DNA of 64,000 bases from Planococcus lenghuensis (GCF_001999905.1 NZ_CP019640.1:1840001-1904000), one strand, 5' to 3'. Counted from the stretch's first letter, positions 50,357 through 59,698 are shown. Notes: generated by a model not told the origin, from the letters alone. Translations and numbers: made by a program.

Positions 50357-51223
50357 GTGTTCGTAAAGGTGCTGGAAAGCTTTCTCTTACTCGCCGCAGA
50401 ACTCGTTGTCTTGTTTCTGGTCGTATCGTTTTTGATCAATGTGCTGCAAGGTTTTATTCCGTACGACCGGTTCAACCGGTACATGGACGGTTCGCACGTT
50501 TTGGTCAGTTCCTTTGCCGCACTCCTCCTGGCGTTCGTCACACCGTTTTGTTCCTGTTCGACGATTCCGTTCGTTGTCAGTCTCCTGCAGAACAAAACGC
50601 GATTTAGTGTCGTCATGGTGTTCTTATTCGCTTCACCGGTTTTGGATCCGACCATCATCACGCTCATGGCCGTCCTGCTCGGCGTGAAAGTTGCCGTTGC
50701 TTACACGGTCATCACAGGGGTTCTGGCGGTCGTGATCGGCTTATCACTCGAGAAACTCGGCTTTCAGACAGCGGTGAAAGACGTTATCATGCGCGGCGGT
50801 CAGCCGGCACCTGCTGCATTCTCTTTGCAGACAGCCTGGCAGGAAATGGTGAAATTGATGAAGACAGTCGGACCCTATCTGATCCTCGGGGCAGCCATCG
50901 GTGCCGTCATCAACGGGGCGGTGCCGGATGAATGGATTGCCGGCCTGTTCAGTGAAGAGGCCTGGTGGCTCGTACCGGTCGCCGCTGTGATCGGCATTCC
51001 GCTCTATATCCGGTTGTCGGCCATGATTCCAATGTCGGCCGTCCTGCTGGCCAAAGGCATGGCGATCGCCCCCGTCATGGCGCTCATGATCAGTTCGGCC
51101 GGGGCGAGTCTGCCGGAGATCACATTACTGAACAGCATTTTTCAAAAACGGCTCGTGGCAGCATTCATTGCCTCCGTCGTCACCATGTCGTCGGTCTCGG
51201 GATTCCTGTTCTACCTCATTTAA
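50357..51223 (+). CDS. ArsP-like permease (PF03773)
   Basis: 289 residues with about eight membrane helices. The signature TPFCSCSTIPFVVSLLQ is that of the DUF318/ArsP permease family, some members of which export trivalent organoarsenicals; the two Cys in FCSC are conserved. The second half repeats the fold (PMSAVLLAKGMAIAPVMALM). GGAGG at 50345-50349 supports GTG 50357 over the TTG at 50339. With the MarR and the Cys-rich protein it forms a probable toxic-metalloid or soft-metal resistance unit. Confidence 0.87.
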   Translation: MFVKVLESFLLLAAELVVLFLVVSFLINVLQGFIPYDRFNRYMDGSHVLVSSFAALLLAFVTPFCSCSTIPFVVSLLQNKTRFSVVMVFLFASPVLDPTIITLMAVLLGVKVAVAYTVITGVLAVVIGLSLEKLGFQTAVKDVIMRGGQPAPAAFSLQTAWQEMVKLMKTVGPYLILGAAIGAVINGAVPDEWIAGLFSEEAWWLVPVAAVIGIPLYIRLSAMIPMSAVLLAKGMAIAPVMALMISSAGASLPEITLLNSIFQKRLVAAFIASVVTMSSVSGFLFYLI

Positions 51224-51245
51224 TCGAAAAAAGGAGTGCATCATC

Positions 51246-51407
51246 ATGGATCTATTGATCAAATTATTCGGCGGGAAAAACGAAGACAGCTGCTGTGCCA
51301 TTGAAATCAAAGAAGTGAAGCGGGAGGAAGCTCTCTGCTGTGCGGACACACGCGGGCATCAAGCCGAAACCGCTGACGCGGAAACCGAAACCAGTCCCTA
51401 TTGCTGA
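51246..51407 (+). CDS. Small cysteine-rich protein
   Basis: 53 residues: DLLIKLFGGK, then EDSCCAIEIKEVK and EALCCADT, ending PYC. It resembles what I recall as the small LDCC-motif putative metal-binding proteins that accompany ArsP-type permeases. AAAGGAG lies ahead of the ATG. It may deliver the metal or metalloid to the permease; inference from the Cys pairs. Confidence 0.65.
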   Translation: MDLLIKLFGGKNEDSCCAIEIKEVKREEALCCADTRGHQAETADAETETSPYC

Positions 51408-51429
51408 AGACTTTTTAAGCCAACGCATA

Positions 51430-51466
51430 AAAAGCGGATGCCGAAACTCGGCACCCGCTTTCTTGT
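51430..51466. terminator. Terminator between convergent genes
   Basis: AAAGCGG(A)TGCCGA pairs with TCGGCA(C)CCGCTTT, with T/A-rich ends. It closes the MarR unit and the convergent SurA-like gene. Confidence 0.8.
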
Positions 51467-51487
51467 TTCCTGCTATTCCCGTCTGCA

Positions 51488-52303
51488 TTACAGGTTCACG
51501 GTGACTTCTGCAGTTTCCCGCAGATCATCAACCAGTGTCTGTGTCGCTTCCCGTTCTTTTTGCACGATGAGCTGATCTTCGAGTGCCGGGCGGATTTCTT
51601 CAAACGGAGGCAATTCGCCGCCGCCCGTTTGTGCCTGCTGTTCTTCAAGCTGTGCATACAGCTCTTCAAGCTCGGCTTCTGTCGGCGTGAATTCGCCCGT
51701 CTCTGCTGTGATCAGTTTTTCGACTTTCACTTGCGTTTCCACTTGTGACGTCACTTCTTCAGCTGACACGCCTTGCTCTTCAAGAGCAGCGAGGAATTCT
51801 TCTGTTGACGCCAAGCCGTTTTGTTCTGCAAACTCTGCAAGCGTCGCGTCAATCTCTTCCTGTGACGCGGTCAGGTCCTGATTGGCCGCTTCCTGGATGA
51901 GCAGTTCCTGTCCGATCAAGCTGTCCACCAGCTGTTGCTGCAGCTGCGCTTCATCCACTTCCTGACCGGATAATTGCGCCTGCATGGCCGCTTGTTGGAA
52001 TTGCGTTGTATAAATCGTTACAAATTCATCTTTTGTGATTTCTTCGCCGTTCACAACTGCGACAACATCAGGAATCGCTTCAAGGTCCGGTTCCGGTATT
52101 GCGGGCGGTTCAACAGCTTCTTCCGCACCTTCTTCAGCCGGTTCTTCCGTTACTTCAGCTTCTTCTTCCACCGCTTCCTCGGTAACTTCCTCTTCGGCAA
52201 CAACTTCCTCTGTTTCTTCAGCTGTTTCTTCTGTACCGCCGCAGGCTGCCAATAATGCCACAGAACCACCGAGCGCTAAATTTAAAAGTAATTTTTTCTT
52301 CAT
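51488..52303 (-). CDS. SurA N-terminal-like lipoprotein
   Basis: 271 residues. Signal LALGGSVALLAAC ends in a lipobox. A very acidic low-complexity linker of about 50 residues (EE, VE, TE repeats) follows. The helical domain (about 75-260) with VVAVVNGEEITKDEFV, QQLVDSLIGQELLIQEA and SQEEIDATLAEFAEQNG is that of SurA/PrsA N-terminal chaperones; no parvulin isomerase domain is present. It would assist folding outside the membrane. GGGGAATAA precedes the ATG. Confidence 0.85.
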   Translation of the reverse strand: MKKKLLLNLALGGSVALLAACGGTEETAEETEEVVAEEEVTEEAVEEEAEVTEEPAEEGAEEAVEPPAIPEPDLEAIPDVVAVVNGEEITKDEFVTIYTTQFQQAAMQAQLSGQEVDEAQLQQQLVDSLIGQELLIQEAANQDLTASQEEIDATLAEFAEQNGLASTEEFLAALEEQGVSAEEVTSQVETQVKVEKLITAETGEFTPTEAELEELYAQLEEQQAQTGGGELPPFEEIRPALEDQLIVQKEREATQTLVDDLRETAEVTVNL

Positions 52304-52421
52304 TAAGTTATTCCCCTTCCGCTTTATACCTCATTGTGACCGCTATTGTAACACAATGAGCCGGTGAGTAAACCCAATAGGGCTTACAGCAGGAATCATC
52401 TATCTGTTTTCCAATTACTGC

Positions 52422-54326
52422 TCATTCATTGAAGCGCATTTCGCCTGGTACGACGACGCGGAACGGAAAAGTGGTTTCTTCTCCATCCGCAGTCACGGCA
52501 ATCACCGTCATATCCATCGTTCCGGCTGCGTGCAGCAGATTACCGGTTACTTTGAATTCATTGGCTCCGGTATGGAATGCGTCGTATCCGACCTCATAGC
52601 GGGGCGGCATCGACAGGACGACTTCCGCATCCGTCACTTCCTGCCCGTCGAATGTGAGCGTCAGCACATTGAGTCCCGCTTCAAGCGGCGTCAGTTCCGC
52701 ATGAAGTTCAAGACCGGCGGCAGTTGCCACTACGGGATACAAGCCCTGTTCCGCCGCCTTCGGAGTGGAGACGACGAGTAAAGACGCCGCCAGCAGCGCA
52801 ATGATGCCATACACGACTTCCGCCTTCCCCCGGGTGGCGACGATATGCACAGCTTGTGCTGAGAGCCGTTTGATCGTCCGGCGCTGCAGGAATCCGACGA
52901 TTGCGATCAGGATGGTGACGGCGAGCTTGATCATGACCGTTTTCCCCCATTCACTTTCAAGGAAACTCGCCGCTGAAAACGACGGCACAAAAGCAAATGT
53001 CATATAAATGCCGGTTGCTGTGATGAGCACCAGGCTGCCGAGTGCCCAATTGGAATAACGCGGAAGTGCTGCAAGCAAGACATCGCTCATTTCCTGCTTG
53101 CGCGGCAGGAGGATGAGCGCCAGTAACCCGCCGATCCAGCCGGCGACGGCCAATAGATGCAAGCTGCTTGCGGCAATCGACCACACACCGCCATATTGCG
53201 GATAAGCGGAATGGCCGGTCACAAGCGGCGTCAATACGATGGCAACACCGCCAAGCACCGCCCCGGCCCGGCCGGTGAACAGGGCGAGTGCCAATAATGC
53301 CAGTTGCACAAGCGGCACCCAGACGAATTTCAGCGACAGGAACTGACGCGCGGACAAGTTGCCCAAGTCCGCCTGCATCGTCAAGAGGACAATCGCAACA
53401 CCGGCGGCAGCAAGCACCCATAATCCGAGCGATACCCGGCGCCAGCGCGCAAAGCGATGCCCCGGTAAAATAACGGCGTTAAAAAACAGCACGCCGAACA
53501 AAGCCGCCATGCCGGTGAACCACAGCCAGTAGCCGATTTGCTTGATGCCGGCGCTTTCGAATAAATCCAGCTGCTCCACGGCCGTTCCACTCCCTTGAGT
53601 GATCGGCGTGAATTCATCCACGGCAAAATAAAACACGTCCAGCGTATCAGGCTGCAACGCATCCGGGTCGGCCGGCCGGGCATACCAGGTTACTTGATAC
53701 GTACCCGCGTGGAGCGGTTCCGTGAACTCGACTGTCAAATGTGTCGAATCATTCGGATCCACGACCGGGTCAGTCGTGAAAAACGGCTGCTGCTGATCGT
53801 CAAACACGCCGACAGCCGTGAGCGTCGCCGGTTGATTGAACCAGAACTCCAGCGTCTCGGGCGAACCGGTGGTGATGTCTCCGTCATCAGGTGAATAACG
53901 GAGCAGCTTCAATTCCTCTGCCGGTGCCGGGGCGTCTGCCTGTTTCGGTGCCGTCACCCGAAATTTCAGCTCTTCTTCCACGACGTAGCCATCCGGTGCG
54001 ATCACATTCACGATGGCTGTATACGTGCCGGGCGGGAGGTCGCCTGGCACCCGGCTTACAATATGGGTGGCATCAGCCGGGTCGATCTCCGCCGGACTGA
54101 CTGGCAGAGGTTCCCCGAGCCCATTGACGAGCCGGACTGATTCCGCATGCACAGAAACCGGATCCCGGAACCAGAACTCGAGCGTTTCTGGGTTTTCGGT
54201 CAATGCCGCGTCCGTTTCCGGATAAGTGTCTTCCAATGTAGAATGCGCGAGCGCCGGTACCCCCGGCAGCAACAACCCGAGCAGGGTGACCGCTGCCAAG
54301 AACGCGCCGCTTAATCGCTTGATCAC
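52422..54326 (-). CDS. CopC-CopD copper resistance/uptake fusion, YcnJ-like
   Basis: 634 residues. A signal peptide ends PALAHS, leaving the His that starts CopC domains. Two CopC-like domains follow (STLEDTYPETDAALTENPE and RYSPDDGDITTGSPETLEFW). Then come about eight membrane helices of CopD type (VAGWIGGLLALILL region) and a final outer domain of about 120 residues. The start is GTG 54326 with AGAGGAAG upstream; the longer ATG at 54350 lacks one. Clustered with a two-component system and a CcdA-like protein, pointing to copper handling. Confidence 0.87.
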   Translation of the reverse strand: MIKRLSGAFLAAVTLLGLLLPGVPALAHSTLEDTYPETDAALTENPETLEFWFRDPVSVHAESVRLVNGLGEPLPVSPAEIDPADATHIVSRVPGDLPPGTYTAIVNVIAPDGYVVEEELKFRVTAPKQADAPAPAEELKLLRYSPDDGDITTGSPETLEFWFNQPATLTAVGVFDDQQQPFFTTDPVVDPNDSTHLTVEFTEPLHAGTYQVTWYARPADPDALQPDTLDVFYFAVDEFTPITQGSGTAVEQLDLFESAGIKQIGYWLWFTGMAALFGVLFFNAVILPGHRFARWRRVSLGLWVLAAAGVAIVLLTMQADLGNLSARQFLSLKFVWVPLVQLALLALALFTGRAGAVLGGVAIVLTPLVTGHSAYPQYGGVWSIAASSLHLLAVAGWIGGLLALILLPRKQEMSDVLLAALPRYSNWALGSLVLITATGIYMTFAFVPSFSAASFLESEWGKTVMIKLAVTILIAIVGFLQRRTIKRLSAQAVHIVATRGKAEVVYGIIALLAASLLVVSTPKAAEQGLYPVVATAAGLELHAELTPLEAGLNVLTLTFDGQEVTDAEVVLSMPPRYEVGYDAFHTGANEFKVTGNLLHAAGTMDMTVIAVTADGEETTFPFRVVVPGEMRFNE

Positions 54327-54357
54327 GTATACCAACTTCCTCTCTTGCAATTACTTA

Positions 54358-54558
54358 TCACCGCTTCTTCTTCCATCCAACACGCCAGTAGACGATACCC
54401 ACCGTGAGGAGCGGCAGGCCCATCCACAGGCAGACTTGCACAAACGTCCCAAAAAATGAAGCTGACCCCGGATCAAACAACAAGCCGCCCGACATCGTCA
54501 GACATAATAACCCGGCGATGATTAAACTTACAGCGATCGCCAATTCTGTTTTAGTCAC
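54358..54558 (-). CDS. Small membrane protein
   Basis: 66 residues, two hydrophobic segments (about 7-25 and 36-58) and a basic tail GWKKKR. It begins inside the histidine kinase stop (4-base overlap) and ends 31 bases before the CopC-CopD gene, so it is a middle gene of that operon. Not recognised. Confidence 0.65.
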   Translation of the reverse strand: MTKTELAIAVSLIIAGLLCLTMSGGLLFDPGSASFFGTFVQVCLWMGLPLLTVGIVYWRVGWKKKR

Positions 54559-55958
54559 TGGGCCGCCTCCTTCCTAACCGGAAACCGGAGCGTGAACCGG
54601 GTACCGGTGCCCGGTTCGCTTGCCACGTCAATCGTGCCGCCCTGCAGTTCCGTCAATTGCTTCACGATGGCCAGGCCGAGCCCCGTACCGCCGAATTCCC
54701 GGGACCGCGATTTTTCCACCCGGTAAAACCGGTCGAACACATGCGGCAAATCTGTCGCCGGAATGCCGGAGCCTGTATCCGCCACGGTGATTTCCATCAT
54801 ATCTGTTTGAGCCGAGACTGTGACGGTGATCGTTCCGCTCTCTGTATACTTCACAGCGTTATCCACTAAATTCGTGAAGATCTGTTCCATGCGGGCGCCG
54901 TCCGCTTCGACTGATGGCGCGGTATCGGGCCGCCGGAAGATCATGTCAATGCCTTTTTGCTGTGCCTGCATCCGTGTTTTCATAACGGCGTTTTCCGCCA
55001 CTTCTATGATATCGACTTCTTCAAAGACCAAGGCGATTTTGCCTTCTTCCATTTTGGACAGTTCAAACAAATCCTGCACGAGACGCGACATGCGGTCCGT
55101 CTCCTGGCGGATGATCCGGATGTAGTGCTGCTGTTCTTCTTCCGTTTGATACAATTTGTTTTCAAGCGCACTGGCATAGCCCTCGAGATACGTCATCGGC
55201 GTCTGCAGTTCATGGGAAACGTCAGCAAAAAACTGCCGGCGGTTTTGCCGGTATTGCTGCAGTTCCACGGCCAAGTCATTGATGGCCGCGGCAAGCGCGC
55301 CCACTTCATCATGACCACCGGCGGCAACCCGCGTTGCGAGATCGCCTTTTGCCATTTTGCGCGCTGCCCGTGCCATATCGACGAGCGGATCCGACAGCCG
55401 GCGGGACAGGATGAGTGTAAATCCAAGCGCGAGCAGCACGGCACCCGTCGCCGATAAAATCACCGACTGGCGGACAGCGGCGAGGGATTGATACAGATCT
55501 TCCGCGGCATCCAACACAAACACCGCCCCGATCAATTCATCCTGTTCGACGATCGGCTTGCCGATACTCAAATAGCGGATACCGGTGACCGGGTCCACGT
55601 ATTCTTCCTGGCGGGTTGCACTGTCGGTCAGCTGGGCCAGTTCCGCCGAAGCCACGCGTCTGCCTTCCGGAAGTCCTGCCACACCGGAGTTCGCCACGAC
55701 CATGCCTTCATCATCCACAACGACGATCGGCCGGTCTGTCAGCGATGACAGCCGCTCAAACAACACAAGCTGTTCTGTCCCCAGCGACGTAATCGATGCG
55801 GCATAGCGGTCGGACAGCCGGTCCAGTTCTTCTTCCGTTTCGTTAAAATAAAAATTCGCAAACAATTGATTTAATACAAAGCCGAGCGGCAGCACGATGG
55901 CCAGTACAAGCACCAGCATGCTCGCCCCCAGTTTGACGACGATGCTCGTCTGCTTCAT
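54555..55958 (-). CDS. Sensor histidine kinase
   Basis: 467 residues. Membrane helix at about 10-32, an outer sensor domain to about 160, a second helix, then a HAMP domain (RRLSDPLVDMARAARKMAKGD region). The dimerisation/phosphorylation box is FADVSHELQTPMTYLEGY with the phospho-acceptor His, and the ATPase part has NLVDNAVKY, DTGSGIP and FGGTGLGLAIVK. ATG 55958 overlaps the response regulator stop by four bases. It probably senses a copper- or envelope-related signal, judged by neighbours. Confidence 0.95.
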   Translation of the reverse strand: MKQTSIVVKLGASMLVLVLAIVLPLGFVLNQLFANFYFNETEEELDRLSDRYAASITSLGTEQLVLFERLSSLTDRPIVVVDDEGMVVANSGVAGLPEGRRVASAELAQLTDSATRQEEYVDPVTGIRYLSIGKPIVEQDELIGAVFVLDAAEDLYQSLAAVRQSVILSATGAVLLALGFTLILSRRLSDPLVDMARAARKMAKGDLATRVAAGGHDEVGALAAAINDLAVELQQYRQNRRQFFADVSHELQTPMTYLEGYASALENKLYQTEEEQQHYIRIIRQETDRMSRLVQDLFELSKMEEGKIALVFEEVDIIEVAENAVMKTRMQAQQKGIDMIFRRPDTAPSVEADGARMEQIFTNLVDNAVKYTESGTITVTVSAQTDMMEITVADTGSGIPATDLPHVFDRFYRVEKSRSREFGGTGLGLAIVKQLTELQGGTIDVASEPGTGTRFTLRFPVRKEAAQ

Positions 55959-56659
55959 TGCGCCGCGTCCGGCCGCTGAAACGTATAGCCTTTGCCCCAC
56001 ACTGTCCGGATCGGATTGAACGACAAGCCGTGCTTCCGGAATTTCTCCCGCACATTTTTTACATGGGTATCCGCCGTGCGCATCTCGCGCACTTCATGGA
56101 TGCCCCATACGCGGTCCATCAACATCTCCCGCGTGAAGATGATTTTCGGGTGGGTGGCGAGCAGCTCGATCAAATCGAATTCCTTCGGTGTCAGATCGAG
56201 CACTGAGGTGCCGGCGTAGACGAGCCGGGCCTGCCGGTCGATCTTTAAATCGGCGATTTGGATGACGTCTTCCGCGTCAGTCGGCGGCGTCAGCTGGGAG
56301 CGCCGGATCAGCGCTTTTACCCGCGCCACCAATTCCTCGGCATTGAACGGTTTCACGAGGTAATCGTCCGCACCGGCCGATAACCCCTCGACTTTATCTT
56401 TCACATCGCCTCTTGCCGTCAGCATCAAAATCGGCACTTGGCTCGTTTCCCGGATCTTCGCGCACACTTCCCAGCCATCCATGCCGGGCATCATAATATC
56501 GAGAATCACCAGGCTGAACCGCTGCTGAGCCAGCAAAGCAAGTGCCTCCGGTCCGTCCGCCGCTTCCGCCGTTTCGAAATGCGCAAACAAATGAACTTTC
56601 AACAAATTCCGCATATTCCATTCATCGTCCACAATCAGTATCCGTTCCCGGCCCTCCAT
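55955..56659 (-). CDS. OmpR-family response regulator
   Basis: 234 residues. The receiver domain has ILIVDDEW and the phospho-acceptor Asp in LVILDIMMPGMDGW, the switch residues in LMLTARGD and the Lys in YLVKPF. The C-terminal winged helix has LTPKEFDLIELLATHP and the recognition part MRTADTHVKNVREKF. Pairs with the kinase immediately downstream. Confidence 0.96.
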   Translation of the reverse strand: MEGRERILIVDDEWNMRNLLKVHLFAHFETAEAADGPEALALLAQQRFSLVILDIMMPGMDGWEVCAKIRETSQVPILMLTARGDVKDKVEGLSAGADDYLVKPFNAEELVARVKALIRRSQLTPPTDAEDVIQIADLKIDRQARLVYAGTSVLDLTPKEFDLIELLATHPKIIFTREMLMDRVWGIHEVREMRTADTHVKNVREKFRKHGLSFNPIRTVWGKGYTFQRPDAAQ

Positions 56660-56733
56660 TGCACCTCACTCCTTATCGTTCCATCTCATGCTTGCTTCCG
56701 TTTACACTGACTCGGATGGTCGTAATTGTCGCC

Positions 56734-57468
56734 TCAAACGGTCCAGTACATCAGCGTATCAAGAATCCCCAATACGATGAGCGCCACACCGGCGACCCGC
56801 TGGACAATCAGCCCGACTTTCCGGCCTTTTTTCAAAATTGCCCCACCGGCTCCATAATACCAGATCAGGAAGATCGCGATAAACAGCGGCAATGATGTGC
56901 CGATCGCGAACACGCCCGGCAGCGCCAATCCATACGGCGTGCCAAGCGCCACCGGCATGAGCGTGAAAAAGAACAGAATGAACATTGTCGGGCAAAAACC
57001 GAGTGAGAATCCGGCGCCTAATAGGAAAGAACCCGCCTTGCCGTCCCGGGTCAGCCGGTCGGGCAGCTTGAAGAGTGTCCAGTTTTTGCGAATCGTAATG
57101 ACGCCAAGCAATACGGTTCCCACAATAATGAACAGCGGGCCGGTCATTTTCCGGATCCACGGAAAATAAGCGGTCAATTCGTTTTCCACACCGCTTCCGA
57201 CTAGCCAGACGAGCAGGCCGAGACCAGTGAATACCGTGATTTTTCCAAGATTGAAGAACAAAACATCCCGCCAGGCGAGGCCTTGCTGCAAGGATTTATT
57301 CCCATAGTACGTTACAGCTCCAATATTTCCAGTGAATTGGCACGGCGCCATCGCACCGATGATGCCCAGTAAAAAGGCGAAAACGAGCGGGACGCCTTCT
57401 AGCCCGGCCGAAAGGTTCAGGAATGGATCCATAAGCCAACTGCTCAATTGACTGATTAATGTGTACAC
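56734..57468 (-). CDS. CcdA/DsbD-like membrane protein
   Basis: 244 residues with about six helices. GIIGAMAPCQFTGNIGAVTY and GFSLGFCPTMFILFFF carry the paired PC and CP motifs of CcdA/DsbD thiol-electron carriers (related proteins are also called sulfite exporter TauE/SafE). The Cys in APC and FCP would relay electrons across the membrane, in cytochrome assembly or metal reduction. Together with CopC-CopD it suggests copper protein maturation. Ribosome site weak before ATG 57468. Confidence 0.8.
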   Translation of the reverse strand: MYTLISQLSSWLMDPFLNLSAGLEGVPLVFAFLLGIIGAMAPCQFTGNIGAVTYYGNKSLQQGLAWRDVLFFNLGKITVFTGLGLLVWLVGSGVENELTAYFPWIRKMTGPLFIIVGTVLLGVITIRKNWTLFKLPDRLTRDGKAGSFLLGAGFSLGFCPTMFILFFFTLMPVALGTPYGLALPGVFAIGTSLPLFIAIFLIWYYGAGGAILKKGRKVGLIVQRVAGVALIVLGILDTLMYWTV

Positions 57469-57984
57469 CGGTCATCACCGTCTTTCATGAAAGTCATTCG
57501 TATTATTGTAAACAAAAACCGTGTAGAAAATATGAAGTTCTGCTGAGGCAGCCTATTCCAGTGAAAAACCGCAAACTGAACAGCCAAAGGAAGGAATTGA
57601 AGCAGAATTCCGATTTTCAATTATTACAATGGCAGCGGAAAATATCCGTCTTAAGACACCATTCTTCTCTTTGTTTCCTTGTCATGCCAACACTTCTGCG
57701 CCTTTTGTTTCAATTATTAAGAACATCACAGACTGTAACAGAAATATTAGAGTATCTTCACAAAGCCATTACAAGGGTTTATTTTGCATTTATCCATGAT
57801 ACACTGAGCTAGGCTTCAACAGAGAAGCAACTTCGAGAATTCGTGCATCAAGATAAATGAAATCAAGAATCATCATTATAGCGTATATAAATGTTGCAGA
57901 CACGGACCCACAAAACTATCTTGCGGATGGCCAGTTACCGGATGGTACGAATGGATTCCCGCTACAAAGGAGCACGTTATCATT
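57469..57984. other. Intergenic stretch before the LysM-NlpC/P60 gene
   Basis: 516 bases with only short or unlikely frames; the 117-codon frame at 57459 has no ribosome site or family. GCTTCAACAGAGAAGC near 57810 is a small hairpin. A long leader is common for cell wall hydrolases, but I could not find a c-di-AMP riboswitch core here. Confidence 0.5.
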
Positions 57985-58611
57985 ATGAAAAGAACCAAAA
58001 AAGCGTTACTCGCCCTTACTGCTACTGTCGCCTTGTCTTCTGCCGTCGCCGCACCAGCAAGTGCAGCGACCTATAAAGTTCAATCCGGTGACAGCCTCTG
58101 GGCGATTGCCCAGAGCTACGGCACATCCGTTTCCAGCCTGCAGTCGATCAACGGCATTTCCGGCCACCTGATCTACCCGGGCCAGTCCATCCGGACAAGC
58201 GGCGGCTCTTCATCCAGCTCGGCACCGAGCGTGAAAGCGCAGTATGAAAGCAATTCGTACTCATCGGTCGCAAGTATCGCAAAGCAGTACGCGGGCGTTC
58301 CTTATGTTTGGGGCGGATCGTCACCGGCCGGTTTTGACTGCAGCGGCTTCATCTACTACACGCTGAACAAAGCGGGCCATGATGTCGGCCGTACGAATGC
58401 CCAAGGCTATTACAACATGGCGGATAAAGTGAGCAACCCGCAGCCGGGCGACCTCGTGTTCTTCGCCGGCACGTACAAAGCGGGCATCTCGCATGTAGGG
58501 ATCTACCTCGGCAACGGCAAAATGATCTCTGCTAACGGCGGCAGCGTCAACGTTGATAGCGTCTACGGCCCATACTGGGGCGACCATTTCGCTGGATTCG
58601 GCAGAATATAA
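57985..58611 (+). CDS. LysM-NlpC/P60 cell wall endopeptidase
   Basis: 208 residues. A signal peptide (KRTKKALLALTATVALSSA...ASAA) is followed by one LysM domain (YKVQSGDSLWAIAQSYGTSV) that binds peptidoglycan, a Ser-rich linker, and an NlpC/P60 domain. The catalytic Cys is in GFDCSGFIYY, the His in ISHVGIYLGNGKM, with a polar third residue near the end. It would cut the D-Glu to diamino acid bond in stem peptides. AAAGGAGCACG precedes the ATG. A terminator follows. Confidence 0.95.
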   Translation: MKRTKKALLALTATVALSSAVAAPASAATYKVQSGDSLWAIAQSYGTSVSSLQSINGISGHLIYPGQSIRTSGGSSSSSAPSVKAQYESNSYSSVASIAKQYAGVPYVWGGSSPAGFDCSGFIYYTLNKAGHDVGRTNAQGYYNMADKVSNPQPGDLVFFAGTYKAGISHVGIYLGNGKMISANGGSVNVDSVYGPYWGDHFAGFGRI

Positions 58612-58630
58612 TATAATTCCAGTCATAATG

Positions 58631-58664
58631 AAACCCGACCAGGTAATTCCTGGTCGGGTTTTTT
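58631..58664 (+). terminator. Rho-independent terminator
   Basis: AAACCCGACCAGG pairs with CCTGGTCGGGTTT around TAATT, then a T-run. Confidence 0.92.
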
Positions 58665-58756
58665 GCGTATACTCATGAAAACGGGAAAGCTCATTTTCCA
58701 GAATAAAGGGAATCTATACTTTCTGTTGAAGTTAACCTTATAAGGAGGTGTTGCAG

Positions 58757-59095
58757 ATGATCCGGATATTCAGCCTGATTTTCGGCACGTTGTCGATTGT
58801 GGTCTTAGGGCTGATGCTGACCGTACCAACAGCGGATGAATTTGAAACATGGACAGCAGATGCACAAGGCATCACGTGCGATGATCCGCTGGAAAGGGAA
58901 GCGGAATTCAATTGCCGGCACAATGACGCCATCCTCTCGGAAAAGTCCCGGCATATCCGAGATAGCGGTCTATTCATGACAGCGGAAAAAACGTATCGGG
59001 ACCAAGACGGGAACGATATCACTGTCCGGGCGCTCGGTGTCTTTAACACATTCGTTGAAATGGAAGACAGCCAGGCTTGGGAAATCATCAACTAA
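58757..59095 (+). CDS. Hypothetical protein with N-terminal membrane segment
   Basis: 112 residues. IRIFSLIFGTLSIVVLGLML is a membrane anchor or signal; the rest (about 85 residues) is soluble, with two cysteines (ITCDDP, FNCRHND). Not recognised. AAGGAGGTG at 58742-58750 serves the ATG at 58757. Confidence 0.65.
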   Translation: MIRIFSLIFGTLSIVVLGLMLTVPTADEFETWTADAQGITCDDPLEREAEFNCRHNDAILSEKSRHIRDSGLFMTAEKTYRDQDGNDITVRALGVFNTFVEMEDSQAWEIIN

Positions 59096-59113
59096 GCTCG
59101 CGTGCAGCTTGAT

Positions 59114-59698
59114 TTACTGCGGTTCAACCGATAAAAGATGATCCGTTCGATTGAAATCCCGGATCAGCCATTGTTCTTCCTGGAAATGAATGTGGCTGAT
59201 GCTCGCATTCGTCAGTTTCGTCTTGCCGGAGCCGATCTCCCCATTGGACAATTCCGAAAGAAGGGCATTAATAACGCCGCCATGCGACACGAGCAGGACA
59301 TTGCGGTCCGGGAAGTTCTGACGGATCTCCGCAAGACCATCCAGTACGCGACGGGTAAGGTCCGCCCATTCCTCCTGTCCGGGATAGATCCGGTCCGGGA
59401 AAATCGCCGCCCGGTCAGCCAACGTCATGCCTTCCGCCTGACCGAAGCCCCGTTCCACGAAATTCTCCATTTCATATAGCGGCAGATTCAATTCCGCATT
59501 GATGATTTCAGCGGTTTCTTTGGTGCGCGCCAACGGACTCGTGATCATTACATCCCAGTCAGCGGTTTTCAAATGGGAGGCACTTGCTGCTGCCTGCCGC
59601 TTGCCGGTTTCGTTGAGCGGGATATCGGTCTGCCCTTGAATCCGCTCCATTGCGTTCCAATCGGTTTCGCCGTGCCGGATCAAATAAATGATGGTCAT
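59114..59698 (-). CDS. Histidine phosphatase family protein
   Basis: 194 residues. LIRHGETDWN contains the phospho-accepting His, and LLVSHGGVINALLSEL the second catalytic His, with ITSPLARTKETAEII between them. This is the phosphoglycerate-mutase-like superfamily (PhoE/CobC-like); substrate unknown. GAGGGGAATT precedes the ATG. Confidence 0.92.
   Translation of the reverse strand: MTIIYLIRHGETDWNAMERIQGQTDIPLNETGKRQAAASASHLKTADWDVMITSPLARTKETAEIINAELNLPLYEMENFVERGFGQAEGMTLADRAAIFPDRIYPGQEEWADLTRRVLDGLAEIRQNFPDRNVLLVSHGGVINALLSELSNGEIGSGKTKLTNASISHIHFQEEQWLIRDFNRTDHLLSVEPQ

Noticed and set aside
57459-57812. 117-codon forward frame upstream of the LysM-NlpC/P60 gene
   Set aside because: Overlaps the start of the CcdA-like gene, no ribosome site, no recognisable pattern.
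57800-57984. c-di-AMP (ydaO) riboswitch before the cell wall hydrolase
   Set aside because: Searched by eye for the conserved core; only a small hairpin was found.
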